The notes: generated by a model from the sequence alone, not told the origin. Positions 8,107-17,165 are shown, numbered from the stretch's first letter. The stretch: 64,000 nucleotides of DNA from Longimicrobium sp. (GCA_036377595.1 DASUYB010000054.1:27169-91168), one strand, 5' to 3'. Translations and numbers: made by a program.

Positions 8107-9009
8107 GTGGCGAAGAGCGCGCAGCCCGTCACCGCCGGTGTGCTGCCGGTGGACAAGCCCGGGGGACCGACGTCGCACGACGTGGTCGCTTCCGTGCGGC
8201 GCGCGCTCGGGACGCGCCAGGTGGGGCACACGGGGACGCTCGATCCGTTCGCGTCCGGCCTCCTCCTCGTCTGCGTCGGCGCGGCCACGCGGCTGGCGGA
8301 GTATCTCACCGGCCTGCCGAAGACGTATCTCGCGACGATGCGCTTGGGCGCGGCGACGGATACCGACGATCTCACGGGAGATGTGATCTCCACGTCCGAC
8401 GACTGGCGCTCCGTCACCCGCGAGCAGGTGGAGACGGCATTGAAGGCGCAGGTGGGGACGATCCAGCAGCTTCCGCCGATCTTCTCCGCGAAGAAGGTGG
8501 CCGGCGAGCGGATGTACGCCGCCGCGCGCCGCGGCGAGGAGATCGAGCGCACGCCCGCGACCGTGACCATCTACGCCGTCCGCCTGATTCGATTCGACTT
8601 GCCCGACGTGGAGTTCGAGGTGGAGTGCGGCGCGGGCACCTACATCCGCGCCATCGCCCGCGACGTGGGCGACGCGCTCGGCGTCGGCGGGCACCTGCGG
8701 ACGCTGCGGCGGACGCGCGTCGGTCCCCACGACGTCGCCCGCGCCGTCCCGCTCGACGCGCTGGGCGACGAGGAACGCGTCGCCGCGGCGATGCTTTCAC
8801 CGATGGAGGCGGTCGCGCACATGCCGCGCGTCCCCGTGGACGAGGCGGGGGTCGCCGCGCTGCGGCATGGCCGCGCCGTCCCCGCATCCCCCGACGCGCC
8901 GTCCGGCGTTCCCATCGCCCTCGCGTCCGGCGCCGGCGAGCTGCTGGCCGTCGGCGAGCGCGACGGCGACGTCGTCCGCCCCCGCAAGGTCTTCATCCAG
9001 ACGGCTTGA
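8107..9009 (+). CDS. truB: tRNA pseudouridine(55) synthase
   Basis: A 300-residue enzyme converting U55 of tRNA to pseudouridine in the T loop. The motif GHTGTLDPFASG holds the catalytic Asp (residue 46). VDKPxGxTSHDVV and the GxYIRAIARDVGDALGVGGHLRTLRRTRVG segment are also diagnostic. A short PUA-like tail follows. The start is GTG at 8107, three bases after the previous stop, and the stop overlaps the ribF start by one base (TGATG). Confidence 0.96.
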   Translation: MAKSAQPVTAGVLPVDKPGGPTSHDVVASVRRALGTRQVGHTGTLDPFASGLLLVCVGAATRLAEYLTGLPKTYLATMRLGAATDTDDLTGDVISTSDDWRSVTREQVETALKAQVGTIQQLPPIFSAKKVAGERMYAAARRGEEIERTPATVTIYAVRLIRFDLPDVEFEVECGAGTYIRAIARDVGDALGVGGHLRTLRRTRVGPHDVARAVPLDALGDEERVAAAMLSPMEAVAHMPRVPVDEAGVAALRHGRAVPASPDAPSGVPIALASGAGELLAVGERDGDVVRPRKVFIQTA

Positions 9010-9980
9010 TGGACCATCACCCGCGCTACCTCTGGCCCGCGCCGTACGCCATCGACCCCGCGCTTCCGCCGGCGCTGCCGCACGACGGGCGCCCGGCCAT
9101 CGTCACCGTGGGCACCTTCGATGGCGTGCACCGCGGCCACTGGGAGGTGCTGCTGGAGATCGGGCGGCGCGCGCGGCGGACGGGCGGGCGCAGCATCCTC
9201 GTCACCTTCCATCCCCATCCCTTGCGCATCGTCCGTCCGGATGTCGCCCCGCCGCTGCTGACCACGCCGGCGGAGAAGCGGGAGATCCTGGCCGAGTCGG
9301 GCCTCGAGTATGTCGTCTTCCTCCCCTTCACCCGCACGCTGCAGCAGTATCCGGCGCGGCGGTTCGTGGAGGAGATCCTGCTGGGCCGCATGCACATGGA
9401 CGAGCTGGTGATCGGCTACGACCACGGCTTCGGCAAGGACCGCGAGGGCTCGGTGGAGACGCTGCGGGAGATCGGCCGCGAGCTGGGCTTCGGCGTGGAC
9501 GTGGTGGAGGCGTTCCAGGTGGACGGCCAGAACGTCTCGTCCAGCCGCATCCGCGCGCTGATCGCCGAGGGCGACGTGGCGGCCGCGGCGCCGCTGCTGG
9601 GGCGCGGCTACTCGCTGGAGGGGGTGGTGGTGCAGGGGGAGCGGAAGGGACGCGAGCTGGGCTTTCCCACCGCCAACATCGAGGTGGGCGACCCCGACAA
9701 GATGGTGCCGAAGGAGGGGATCTACGCGGTGTACGGCTGGGTGGAGGGGCACCGCGTGCCCGGGCTGCTGCACCTGGGCCCGCGCCCGACCTTTGCCGGG
9801 TTCGCGCCCACGGTGGAGCTGTGGCTGATGGACTGGAGCGGCGACCTGTACGGCAGCCGCGTGCGCGTGGAGTTCGTGCGCCGCATCCGCGACATCCACC
9901 CCTTCACCAGCGTCGACGCGCTGATCGAGGCGATGAAGGAGGACGAGCGGCGCGGGCGGGAGATCCTGGGAGTGCGGTGA
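9009..9980 (+). CDS. ribF: Bifunctional riboflavin kinase/FAD synthetase
   Basis: A 323-residue enzyme that phosphorylates riboflavin to FMN and adenylates FMN to FAD. The N-terminal FAD synthetase domain has VTVGTFDGVHRGHW and the ISSSRIR-like segment NVSSSRIRALI. The C-terminal riboflavin kinase domain has GRGYSLEGVV, GRELGFPTANIEV and GxYAVYG. Last gene of the translation operon and coupled to truB, a common pairing. Ends about 100 bases before the precursor-peptide promoter. Confidence 0.95.
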   Translation: MDHHPRYLWPAPYAIDPALPPALPHDGRPAIVTVGTFDGVHRGHWEVLLEIGRRARRTGGRSILVTFHPHPLRIVRPDVAPPLLTTPAEKREILAESGLEYVVFLPFTRTLQQYPARRFVEEILLGRMHMDELVIGYDHGFGKDREGSVETLREIGRELGFGVDVVEAFQVDGQNVSSSRIRALIAEGDVAAAAPLLGRGYSLEGVVVQGERKGRELGFPTANIEVGDPDKMVPKEGIYAVYGWVEGHRVPGLLHLGPRPTFAGFAPTVELWLMDWSGDLYGSRVRVEFVRRIRDIHPFTSVDALIEAMKEDERRGREILGVR

Positions 9981-10080
9981 GCGCCCCGTCAGTCGCACCT
10001 CAGCAGCTACCCTCGCGTGATTGATCCGCGCGAACTGCGCCGTACTTCCATTAGACCTTCCCATTTTCGGCCTGATTGTA

Positions 10081-10109
10081 TTGAGTCATGGCGTTTGGAA
10101 ACATATAGT
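10081..10109 (+). promoter_or_regulatory. Putative promoter of the lone precursor peptide
   Basis: TTGAGT (10081-10086) and TATAGT (10104-10109) are spaced by 17 bases in a locally AT-rich stretch. The peptide start is 81 bases downstream of the -10 element. Confidence 0.5.
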
Positions 10110-10189
10110 TTAGAGCGCTCGCACGCGGACGCATCCTCTTCCCATCGGTGCGCACACGTGCGCACCTCACCTGTCTCTTTGGAGATACC

Positions 10190-10357
10190 GTGAAGAAGCT
10201 GAAGCTTAACGTCGAAGACCTGTCCGTGAATTCGTACGCTGTGAATGAGCCCGAGGGGACTCGTGGCACCGTGAAGGGCCACGAAACCACTTCGCAGTAT
10301 TGCGGCCTGACGTCGCTCGAGTACTACCTGGGCACCACCTGGATGCAGCAGCGGTAA
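10190..10357 (+). CDS. Lone RiPP-like precursor peptide
   Basis: A 55-residue peptide starting at GTG (10190) with GGAG nine bases upstream. The leader MKKLKLNVEDLSVNSYAVNE has the same pattern as the seven peptides at 35972-38531. A GTVKGHE junction follows, then a Thr/Ser/Tyr-rich core with one Cys. The leader resembles that of pinensin-type lanthipeptides of the Bacteroidota (from memory). With a single Cys it could form at most one thioether ring. It has its own promoter and terminator. A maturation enzyme is not seen nearby. Confidence 0.7.
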   Translation: MKKLKLNVEDLSVNSYAVNEPEGTRGTVKGHETTSQYCGLTSLEYYLGTTWMQQR

Positions 10358-10446
10358 TCATCGCCTGCGGGTCTAGGGTGCGAGCCGTTGAGCCTGGCTG
10401 TTCAGATCAGCTGCGAGCGGCGTAACCCTTTGGGTGCTGATCGAGA

Positions 10447-10488
10447 AGGCTGGCCGATCTTCTTCGTGGAGAGCGGCCAGCCTTTTTG
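10447..10488. terminator. Intrinsic terminator, probably bidirectional
   Basis: AGGCTGGCC (10447-10455) pairs with GGCCAGCCT (10475-10483) and is followed by a T-run. It ends the precursor unit and can also serve the convergent acyl-CoA synthetase gene. Confidence 0.8.
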
Positions 10489-10500
10489 TCGTCGACTCCG

Positions 10501-12198
10501 CTATCCTCGCAGCTCCGGAAAGTCCTCGTACCACCACTCGCGCTCCCCGCGCGCCTCGCCCTGCCGCTCAGTTTCCGCGCCGCGGAGCTCGACGCGGCGG
10601 ATCTTGCCGCTGATGGTCTTGGGGAGCGGGGCGAACTCCAGGCGGCGGATGCGCTTGTACGGCGCCAGCCGGTCGCGGCAGAAGCGCAGGATCTCCAGCG
10701 CCAGCTCGCGCGAGGGCTGTGCGTCGCCGCGGAGGACGACGTACGCCTTGGGGACGGCCAGGCGCACCGGGTCGGGGCTCGGCACCACGGCGGCCTCCGC
10801 GACGAGCGGGTGCTCGATCAGCACGCTCTCCAGCTCGAACGGGCTGATGCGGTAGTCGCTGGACTTGAACACGTCGTCTGCGCGGCCGACATAGGTGATC
10901 CAGCCGTCTTCGTCACGCCGGGCGACGTCGCCGGTGCGGTAGAATCCCTCGCGCATCGCTTCGGCCGAGCGCGCTGGGTCGTTCAGGTAGCCGCGCATCA
11001 GCCCCAGCGGCGGCGGATCGAGCCGCAGCGCGATCTCCCCCTCCTCCGCCTCGTTCCCGTCCGCGTCCAGCAGCGCCACCCGGTAGCCGGGGAGCGGCCG
11101 CCCCATCGACCCCGCCTTCAGCGGCTGCCCGGGTGGGTTGCCGATCTGCGCGGTGGTCTCCGTCTGCCCGTAGCCGTCGCGGATGGTGAGGCCCCACGCC
11201 TGCCGCACGCGCTCGATCACCTCCGGGTTCAGCGGCTCGCCCGCGCTCACCGCCTCGCGCAGCTCCGTCGTCCACCGCGCCAGCTCCTCGCCGATCAGCA
11301 TGCGCCAGACGGTGGGCGGGGCGCAGAGCGTGGTCACGCCGCAGCGGACGAGGGTGTCGAGCATCCGCGGCGCGTCGAAGCGCGCGTAGTTGTAGACGAA
11401 AACCGTCGCGCCGGCGTTCCAGGGCGCGAAGACGTTGCTCCACGCGTGCTTGGCCCACCCCGGCGAGCTGATGTTGAGGTGGACGTCGCCCTCGCGCACG
11501 CCGATCCAGTACATCGTCGACAGGTGGCCGGCGGGGTAGCTCTGGTGCGTGTGCAGCACCAGCTTGGGCTTCGACGTCGTCCCCGAGGTGAAGTACAGCA
11601 GCAGCGGATCGTCCACCCGCGTCTCGCCGTCCGGCGCGAAGTGGGGCGACGCGTCACAGGCGTCTTCGAAGCGGGCCCATCCCGCCGGCGCGCCGCCGCC
11701 CGCGACGACGCGGGTGTAATCTCCCTCCACCGCCTCGAACTTCGGCGCGCCCGCGGCGTCGGTGAGCACGTGGCGCACGCCGCCGCGCTCGAAGCGATCG
11801 CGCAGGTCGTCGGGCGTGAGCTGCGTGGTGGCGGGGATGATGACGGCGCCCAGCTTGATGCACGCGAGCATCGCCTCCCACAGCGGCGCGATGTTGGGGA
11901 GCATCAGCAGCACCCGGTCGCCGCGGCGGACGCCGTGCGCGCGCAGGAAATTGGCGACGCGGTTGGAGCGCTCGGACATCTCCGCGAACGACAGCCGGAC
12001 CTCGCCTCCCTCGTCGTCCACGATCCACAGCGCCGTGCGCTCGTTCCCGGCAGCGTAGGGATCGAACCAGTCCAGCGCCCAGTTGAATCTGTCGAGCTCC
12101 GGCCAGCGGAAATCGCGGTATGCGGTGTCGTACTCCTCGCGGTGACGGAGGAGGAAGTCGCGCGCGGCGCGGAACGCCTCGGGTGCGGTCATGGGCAC
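10501..12198 (-). CDS. AMP-dependent acyl-CoA synthetase/ligase
   Basis: A 565-residue ANL-family enzyme that activates a carboxylic acid to an acyl-AMP and transfers it to CoA. Visible motifs: P-loop YFTSGTTSKPKL (about 210-221), the GYGQTET adenine motif, YRTGDVARRDEDGWITYVGRADDVFKSSDYRISPFELE (hinge and C-terminal domain) and PKTISGKIRR with the catalytic Lys. The form is closest to acetyl/medium-chain acyl-CoA synthetases; the substrate is not predictable. Stands alone, convergent with the precursor peptide gene. Confidence 0.9.
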   Translation of the reverse strand: MPMTAPEAFRAARDFLLRHREEYDTAYRDFRWPELDRFNWALDWFDPYAAGNERTALWIVDDEGGEVRLSFAEMSERSNRVANFLRAHGVRRGDRVLLMLPNIAPLWEAMLACIKLGAVIIPATTQLTPDDLRDRFERGGVRHVLTDAAGAPKFEAVEGDYTRVVAGGGAPAGWARFEDACDASPHFAPDGETRVDDPLLLYFTSGTTSKPKLVLHTHQSYPAGHLSTMYWIGVREGDVHLNISSPGWAKHAWSNVFAPWNAGATVFVYNYARFDAPRMLDTLVRCGVTTLCAPPTVWRMLIGEELARWTTELREAVSAGEPLNPEVIERVRQAWGLTIRDGYGQTETTAQIGNPPGQPLKAGSMGRPLPGYRVALLDADGNEAEEGEIALRLDPPPLGLMRGYLNDPARSAEAMREGFYRTGDVARRDEDGWITYVGRADDVFKSSDYRISPFELESVLIEHPLVAEAAVVPSPDPVRLAVPKAYVVLRGDAQPSRELALEILRFCRDRLAPYKRIRRLEFAPLPKTISGKIRRVELRGAETERQGEARGEREWWYEDFPELRG

Positions 12199-12375
12199 CG
12201 GGTCGAGGGAGATGGACTACGGTTCATGATGATAGCCAAACTACGGCGCTCGTCCCGCGTAGAGTAGCGAACCGAGCGCCGTTGAAGTCCGCGAAGGCGG
12301 ACTGCGTGCAGTTGTAGCCGCGAGTTCACTCGCATCGTCGCCATCGCCCGGTCGCGGCCGGCGCGAAGTCATCGC

Positions 12376-12936
12376 TCAGATGCGGATGCGAACGCCGATG
12401 TCGGCGCGGATGTAGCTCGCGGTCTCATCCTCCGTCGTGGCCGAGTCGTAGTGGTAGGTGACGAAGGTGAATCCCGGCGTCAGCGACACGGGCCCCAGGG
12501 AGAGCGCGACGCCGGCGTTCAGCTGGAAGCCGGTGCTGGAGCTGTCGAAGTTGTTCGCGCCCGCGCCGGTGAGCTCCAGGTTGTTCCAGGCCACGCCCGC
12601 CTTCACGTACGGATCGATGGGGATCAGCGGTGTGGGAATGTCCACGCGCACCCCCACCTCCGGGCCGGTCTCGGTGAAGTCGCCGGATCCCTCGCTGCCG
12701 AACTTCGTGTAGTGGTATCCGCCGTAGATCCCGATCATCGGCATCACGTACAGCGTGACGTTACCGTTCAGCGCGGGGCCCGGGTCGGCCACGTCGTTGA
12801 AGTCGCCCGTGGGGATGGCGATGCCGCCGCGCACCTCGAACGCGAACGGCGTGACGTGCGGAAGCTGCGCCCGCGCGGGCCCGGCGAGCAGTGCGGCGGC
12901 CGCAACGGCGAACATCCCGACGCGGAGCTTTCTCAT
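12376..12936 (-). CDS. Outer-membrane beta-barrel protein
   Basis: A 186-residue protein with a clear signal peptide (MRKLRVGMFAVAAAALLAG, cleavage after ARA at about 23). It has alternating amphipathic strands: FAFEVRGGIAIPTGDFND, YGGYHYTKFG, GVRVDIPTPL, and a final strand IRADIGVRIRI. This matches small eight-stranded OmpW/OmpX-like barrels. The ligand is unknown. Located 51 bases downstream of the DUF2891 gene on the same strand. Confidence 0.8.
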   Translation of the reverse strand: MRKLRVGMFAVAAAALLAGPARAQLPHVTPFAFEVRGGIAIPTGDFNDVADPGPALNGNVTLYVMPMIGIYGGYHYTKFGSEGSGDFTETGPEVGVRVDIPTPLIPIDPYVKAGVAWNNLELTGAGANNFDSSSTGFQLNAGVALSLGPVSLTPGFTFVTYHYDSATTEDETASYIRADIGVRIRI

Positions 12937-12987
12937 CGTGACCTCCGGAGCTGTTTCGAGGTGGGGGATGGGCCTGCGCGATCAGGA

Positions 12988-14004
12988 TTATGCTTCCAGC
13001 GCCAGCAACGCAAACGTCGCGAGCCAGTGCTCGCCCATGTAGTCGCCCGCGACGTGGGGGAGGCTGGCGGCCAGGTGCGCGTTGGCGGCCTCTTCGGCGC
13101 GCGCGCGACGGGTGTCGTCCGCGGGCCACGCGCGCGCGAGCGAGCGCCAGCACCAGGCACGGCTCAGGTTCAGCCCGTCCAGGTGGGCGATCTTGCCGTC
13201 GCTGCGGTCGCTCACCACCGCCGGGCGGAAGAGCGTCGCCGGCTCGCCGCGCGCGATCCGTGGGAGGAACCGTGCCGTCCACGGCGCGAACTCATCGGCG
13301 GGCAGCACGCGGCGCATGCACTCCGCCTCCATCAGCGCGGAGGAGAGAAAGTCGTCGCCGCCCGGCTCCCACGCCTGGCAGTCCTCGTCCGCGCCGTACC
13401 AGGCGACCGCACGCTCGCGCAGCATCGCCCCAAGCTCTTCATCCCCAGCCACTTCCGCGTACTCCAGCGCCAGCGCGGCGGCGAACGCGGTGTTGAAGTG
13501 CGTCCCCACGCGCATCGGGTACGTCGCCTTCGGCAGGAAGTCGCGGAAGCGCCGGGCGAACGCGTCCGCCAGCGGCTCGAGCGCGGCGAAGCGGCGGCGG
13601 CCGGCGTCGCTCTCGTCGCGGGCGAGCTCGGCGGCCAGCATCAGCAGCCACGCCCAGCCGTACGGCCGCTCGAACCCCTTCCGCAGCGGATGCTCGTGGA
13701 GATACGTCACCTCGCCCGCGACCAGCTCCGGCGTCAATTGTTCGTCCAGCAGCGCGGCGATCCGCGGCGCGTCGGGGAGGGCGGGGAAGCGGCGCAGCAG
13801 CCGCGCGAGCAGCCAGTAGCCGTGCACGCACGAATGCCAGTCGAAGCTGCCGTAGAAGACCGGGTGCAGCTCGCGCGGGCCGCGCACGTCGCCGGGGCCG
13901 GCCATCACGTGGTCGAGCTTGTTCGGGTACTCGCGGCGGACGTGTGCCAGCGCCAGCCCGGCGAACTTCGACGCGATCTCCGGCGTCAGCGAATCGTCGC
14001 TCAT
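12988..14004 (-). CDS. DUF2891 family protein
   Basis: A 338-residue protein starting MSDDSLTPEIASKFAGLALAH. The segments REYPNKLDHVM, HPVFYGSFDWHSCVHGYWLLARLLRRFP and a late GEHWLATFALLALE are typical of DUF2891. The His/Trp-rich pattern resembles (alpha/alpha) barrel hydrolases or epimerases, but no activity is established to my knowledge. No signal peptide. A copy of the dispersed repeat follows its 5' side at 14054. Confidence 0.8.
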   Translation of the reverse strand: MSDDSLTPEIASKFAGLALAHVRREYPNKLDHVMAGPGDVRGPRELHPVFYGSFDWHSCVHGYWLLARLLRRFPALPDAPRIAALLDEQLTPELVAGEVTYLHEHPLRKGFERPYGWAWLLMLAAELARDESDAGRRRFAALEPLADAFARRFRDFLPKATYPMRVGTHFNTAFAAALALEYAEVAGDEELGAMLRERAVAWYGADEDCQAWEPGGDDFLSSALMEAECMRRVLPADEFAPWTARFLPRIARGEPATLFRPAVVSDRSDGKIAHLDGLNLSRAWCWRSLARAWPADDTRRARAEEAANAHLAASLPHVAGDYMGEHWLATFALLALEA

Positions 14005-14053
14005 GGCCGTTCAACGGGCGAACGGTGCGTATCCCCGCCCGGCGTGCGGCCGC

Positions 14054-14125
14054 GGCGATAGATCCTTCGGCCTGCAACCGATCGGGCGGACGCAACATCG
14101 GCGTGGCCGGCCTCAGGATGACGTC
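14054..14125 (+). repeat. Dispersed repeat, copy 1
   Basis: Starts with GATAGATCCTTCGGCCTGCA and ends with GGCCGGCCTCAGGATGACGTC. The same ends occur at 16641, 35776, 45528 and 45802. Lies between two divergently arranged features in non-coding DNA. Confidence 0.8.
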
Positions 14126-14149
14126 TAAAGGGTGACGGAATCGTGATCA

Positions 14150-15103
14150 TCACCGGAACGCCAGGAAGTAGATGAGCAGCGTGTTCACCGCCAGCAGCGC
14201 CAGCGCGGTGGGAACCTGCACGCGGATCACCGCCTTCTCGTCGGGCAGCTCCAGCAGGGCGACGGGGACGATGTTGAAGTTCGCGGCCATCGGCGTCATC
14301 AGCGTGCCGCAGAACCCCGCCAGCATCCCGATCGCCGAGACGACGGCGGGGTCTCCGCCGAAGCGGCCGACGATCAGCGGCAGCCCGATCCCCGTAGCCA
14401 TCACCGGAAACGCGGCGAAGGCGTTGCCCATCAGTATGGTGAACAGCGCCATCCCCAGCGCGTAGACCACGACGGCGGCGAACGGCCCGTTCAGCGGGAT
14501 CCAGCGCGTCACGATCTCGCTCACCACCTTCCCCACGCCGGCCAGGGCGAAGAGCGCACCCAGCGCCGCCAGCATCTGCGGGAGCACGGCCGCCCAGCCG
14601 ACGGTGTCCATCAGCCGCCGCGCCTCGCGCACCGGCGTCACCGCGCGCGGGCGCAGCATCGCCACCGCCACGGCCAGGGCGACGAGCGTGGCGATGCCGA
14701 GCGAGATCACCGTCACCTGCTTGGGATCGACGAGCGGCGTGCCGTGCCAGGTGGCCTTCTTCAGCGTCAGCGTCCCCAGCAGCGCCAGCGCGGGAACGAG
14801 CAGCGCGGGGATGTAGAGGCGGTTCCCCCACTTCCGCGCGCTCTCCACCCGCTCGGCCGGCGTGGTGGTGTCCGGCGCGCCCTTCCCCAGCCCCCCGATC
14901 CCGGCGACCAGCGCCATCGCGATCACCATCACCCCGCTCACCACGTGGGGAAGATAGCTGCCGAAGAGGAAGGTGGCCGCGTAGATCCCCCAGAACGCGG
15001 TGTTCTTCAGCCGCCTGGGATTGGTCCGGTCGCGCACGGAGACGATGGTGATGCCGGTGAGCAGGATCCCCATCAGCACGTAGATGAACTCGAGCGTGAC
15101 CAT
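14150..15103 (-). CDS. DUF979 family membrane protein (putative 5-oxoproline transporter subunit)
   Basis: A 317-residue integral membrane protein with about 9-10 hydrophobic segments, starting MVTLEFIYVLMGILLTGITI. Near the C-terminus GFCGTLMTPMAANFNIVPVALLEL is characteristic of DUF979. Its ATG overlaps the stop of the DUF969 gene by one base, so the pair is co-translated. DUF969/DUF979 pairs are annotated in databases as 5-oxoproline (pyroglutamate) transporters; substrate here is inferred only from that. Confidence 0.85.
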   Translation of the reverse strand: MVTLEFIYVLMGILLTGITIVSVRDRTNPRRLKNTAFWGIYAATFLFGSYLPHVVSGVMVIAMALVAGIGGLGKGAPDTTTPAERVESARKWGNRLYIPALLVPALALLGTLTLKKATWHGTPLVDPKQVTVISLGIATLVALAVAVAMLRPRAVTPVREARRLMDTVGWAAVLPQMLAALGALFALAGVGKVVSEIVTRWIPLNGPFAAVVVYALGMALFTILMGNAFAAFPVMATGIGLPLIVGRFGGDPAVVSAIGMLAGFCGTLMTPMAANFNIVPVALLELPDEKAVIRVQVPTALALLAVNTLLIYFLAFR

Positions 15104-15792
15104 CACGCCTCCTCGCGCGCGGCCTGCACCTGCGCGGCCAGCCGGCGGTCGAGCAACAGGAGGCGCGCGCCGTGGATCAGCAGCGCCGCCACCGCGGTGG
15201 GGATGGCCCAGAGCGCCAGGTGGATGGGCTCGATGGAGATGCCGTTCTGCTCCAGCACGCCGCGGATCAGCAGGATGGAGCCGATGGCGATGAAGATGTC
15301 CTCGCCGAAGAAGAGGCCCACGTTGTCCGTCGCGGCTGCATACGCGCGGACGCGCTCGCGTACCGGCTGGGGGACGTCGCCGTGCTGGTTCTCCGCCGCC
15401 GCCTCGGCCATCGGCGCGATCAGCGGCCGCACCATCTGCGCGTGCCCGCCCAGCGACGTCAGCCCCAGCGCCGCGGTGACCTGCCGCACGGCCAGGTAGG
15501 CCAGCAGCACGCGCCCCGTGGTGGCCGCGTGGATTCGGGAGATGAGCTCGCGGGTGCGCTCCTGCAGCCCGTAGCGCTCCAGCAGGCCGATCACCGGGAG
15601 GACGAGCCAGACGATGGCCACGTAGCGGTTCTCCACGAACGACTTGCCGAACGCCTCCACCACCTCGACGGGACCGAGCGCCCCGGCCAGCCCGGTGGCG
15701 ACGCCCGCCACGGTCACCACCAGCAGCGGGTTGAGCCGAAGCACGAACCCGACGATCACGATCACCACGCCGACGAGGGTGAACCAGTGCAT
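15103..15792 (-). CDS. DUF969 family membrane protein (putative 5-oxoproline transporter subunit)
   Basis: A 229-residue membrane protein. MHWFTLVGVVIVIVGFVLRLNPLLVVTVAG begins the DUF969 pattern, followed by FVENRYVAIVWLVLPVIGLLERYGLQE, TSLGGHAQMVRPLIAPMAEAAAE and DNVGLFFGEDIFIAIGSILLI. I chose the ATG at 15792 over an upstream in-frame ATG because the family begins at the first membrane segment. First gene of the two-gene unit with DUF979. Confidence 0.85.
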   Translation of the reverse strand: MHWFTLVGVVIVIVGFVLRLNPLLVVTVAGVATGLAGALGPVEVVEAFGKSFVENRYVAIVWLVLPVIGLLERYGLQERTRELISRIHAATTGRVLLAYLAVRQVTAALGLTSLGGHAQMVRPLIAPMAEAAAENQHGDVPQPVRERVRAYAAATDNVGLFFGEDIFIAIGSILLIRGVLEQNGISIEPIHLALWAIPTAVAALLIHGARLLLLDRRLAAQVQAAREEA

Positions 15793-15949
15793 GGGCGGAG
15801 CGGGGAAGGGGGAGTGGTGGGGCGCCGATTCCACGGCTGGCGGCCCTCAGCCGCCACGTGAAAGTACGGCTGCGCGAGCGGTGGCGCACGCCGGGCAGGA
15901 ACCGTTGGTAACAGCTTCCGGGGAGGCAGAGCATGGTTTAGCGTAGGCC

Positions 15950-16378
15950 ATGACTCCCATCGACGTCGTCCTCGATACGAACGTGATCGTCTCTGGGCTG
16001 CGTTCCGGCACCGGGGCTTCGTTTGCCGTTCTCGGTCTGCTCGGCGATCCGCGCATGCGTCTGCACCTGTCGGGACCGCTGGTGTATGAATACGAAGACG
16101 TGGTGAAGCGGCCGTGGATGAAGCTACCGTTCTCTCTCGATGAGCTTGACGAGTTTCTCGACGCGCTCCTGGTGGTTGGGCATCTCCACGAGATCCATTA
16201 TTCTTTGCGGCCGCAGCTTTCTGACCCCGACGACGATCTCGTACTGGAGGCTGCGGTCGCGGGTGGGTGCCAGTACATCGTTACTCACAACGTGAGAGAT
16301 TTCGCCGGAGCGGAGCGGTTCGGAGTCCGTGCAATCACTCCGGGTCGGTTCCTCGAGATTCTGGGAGAAGCGCGATGA
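15950..16378 (+). CDS. PIN-domain toxin-like RNase
   Basis: A 142-residue protein with the PIN layout of acidic residues: VVLDTNVIVSGL (Asp near residue 8), a central glutamate in YEYEDVVKRP, DPDDDLVLEAAVAGGCQYIVTHNVRDF, and a terminal strand. It matches the 'putative toxin, PIN family' group. Such proteins are Mg-dependent RNases. The stop overlaps the start of the RHH-like antitoxin gene by four bases. The toxin gene comes first, the reverse of most such operons. Confidence 0.85.
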   Translation: MTPIDVVLDTNVIVSGLRSGTGASFAVLGLLGDPRMRLHLSGPLVYEYEDVVKRPWMKLPFSLDELDEFLDALLVVGHLHEIHYSLRPQLSDPDDDLVLEAAVAGGCQYIVTHNVRDFAGAERFGVRAITPGRFLEILGEAR

Positions 16379-16608
16379 GTACTGTGAGTTTCCGGCTACC
16401 GGATTCGATGCTCAAGAAGATCAAGGAGCTGGCGGACAGGGATGGAATCTCGGTGGACGAGTTCCTTGCCGCCGCCGCTACCGACAGGATCGCGGCTCTC
16501 ACGAGCGAGGACCTGAAGCGGCGAGCCGCGCGTGGCAGCCGCGAGAAGCTCCAGCGCATCCTCGACCGCGTCCCTCACGTGCCGCCGGATCCGGGCGACG
16601 AGCTCTGA
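16375..16608 (+). CDS. Ribbon-helix-helix-like antitoxin
   Basis: A 77-residue protein starting MSTVSFRLPDSMLKKIKELADRDGISVDEFL. A short strand followed by two helices is the pattern of CopG/HicB-like DNA-binding domains. The C-terminal half is basic then acidic, suited to binding a toxin. Its ATG overlaps the PIN stop (ATGA). It probably neutralises the PIN RNase and represses the operon, by analogy with known pairs. Confidence 0.8.
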   Translation: MSTVSFRLPDSMLKKIKELADRDGISVDEFLAAAATDRIAALTSEDLKRRAARGSREKLQRILDRVPHVPPDPGDEL

Positions 16609-16640
16609 TGCCGGATGCGCAGGTCGCGTGCACGGCCGGT

Positions 16641-16715
16641 GAAAGATCCTTCGGCCTGCGAGCGATCGTGCGGACGCCGATTTCGGTGGGGCCGGCCTCA
16701 GCTCAGGATGACGTC
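16641..16715 (+). repeat. Dispersed repeat, copy 2
   Basis: Has AGATCCTTCGGCCTGC at the left and GGCCGGCCTCAG...CTCAGGATGACGTC at the right. It shows a small CTCAG duplication near the right end relative to the other copies. Begins 33 bases after the antitoxin stop. Confidence 0.75.
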
Positions 16716-16895
16716 TCCGCGAGTGTTCGCGCGGAGAATCAAGGAAGATCAAGCCGCCGCGGGTTGTGTGATGCAGCCCTCGGTGTTATTTTCTTCGGCT
16801 TGCAAGTTGTTTGATCCGCTTGAAGTTTCGCACCGAGATTTCACACGGGTCGGTAACTCCCTGACCAGCACCAGACTCTTCAGGAGGTCCGATCG

Positions 16896-17165
16896 ATGGC
16901 GATGACCGCCGAGAACCGGAACGAGATCATCCAGAAGTACCAGCTCCACGAGGGCGACCGCGGCTCCGCCAAGGTGCAGATCGCGCTGCTGACCGCGCGC
17001 ATCAACGACCTGACGGGCCACTTCCGCACCCACAAGAAGGACCACCACTCGCGCCGCGGCCTGCTGAAGATGGTCGGCAAGCGCCGCCGCCTGCTGGACT
17101 ACCTGCGCCGCAACGACCTGGAGGGCTACCGCGCCCTCATCTCCGACCTGGGGCTGCGCCACTGA
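16896..17165 (+). CDS. rpsO: 30S ribosomal protein S15
   Basis: An 89-residue protein with the S15 hallmarks: an N-terminal [23 protein letters not shown] segment, [31 protein letters not shown] and a C-terminal [11 protein letters not shown]. It binds the central domain of 16S rRNA. Preceded by a good Shine-Dalgarno (AGGAGG) at about 16881. Located 5' of pnp as in many bacteria. A TTGCAAGTTGTTTGAT motif about 95 bases upstream may be part of its promoter. Confidence 0.98.
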   Translation: MAMTAENRNEIIQKYQLHEGDRGSAKVQIALLTARINDLTGHFRTHKKDHHSRRGLLKMVGKRRRLLDYLRRNDLEGYRALISDLGLRH

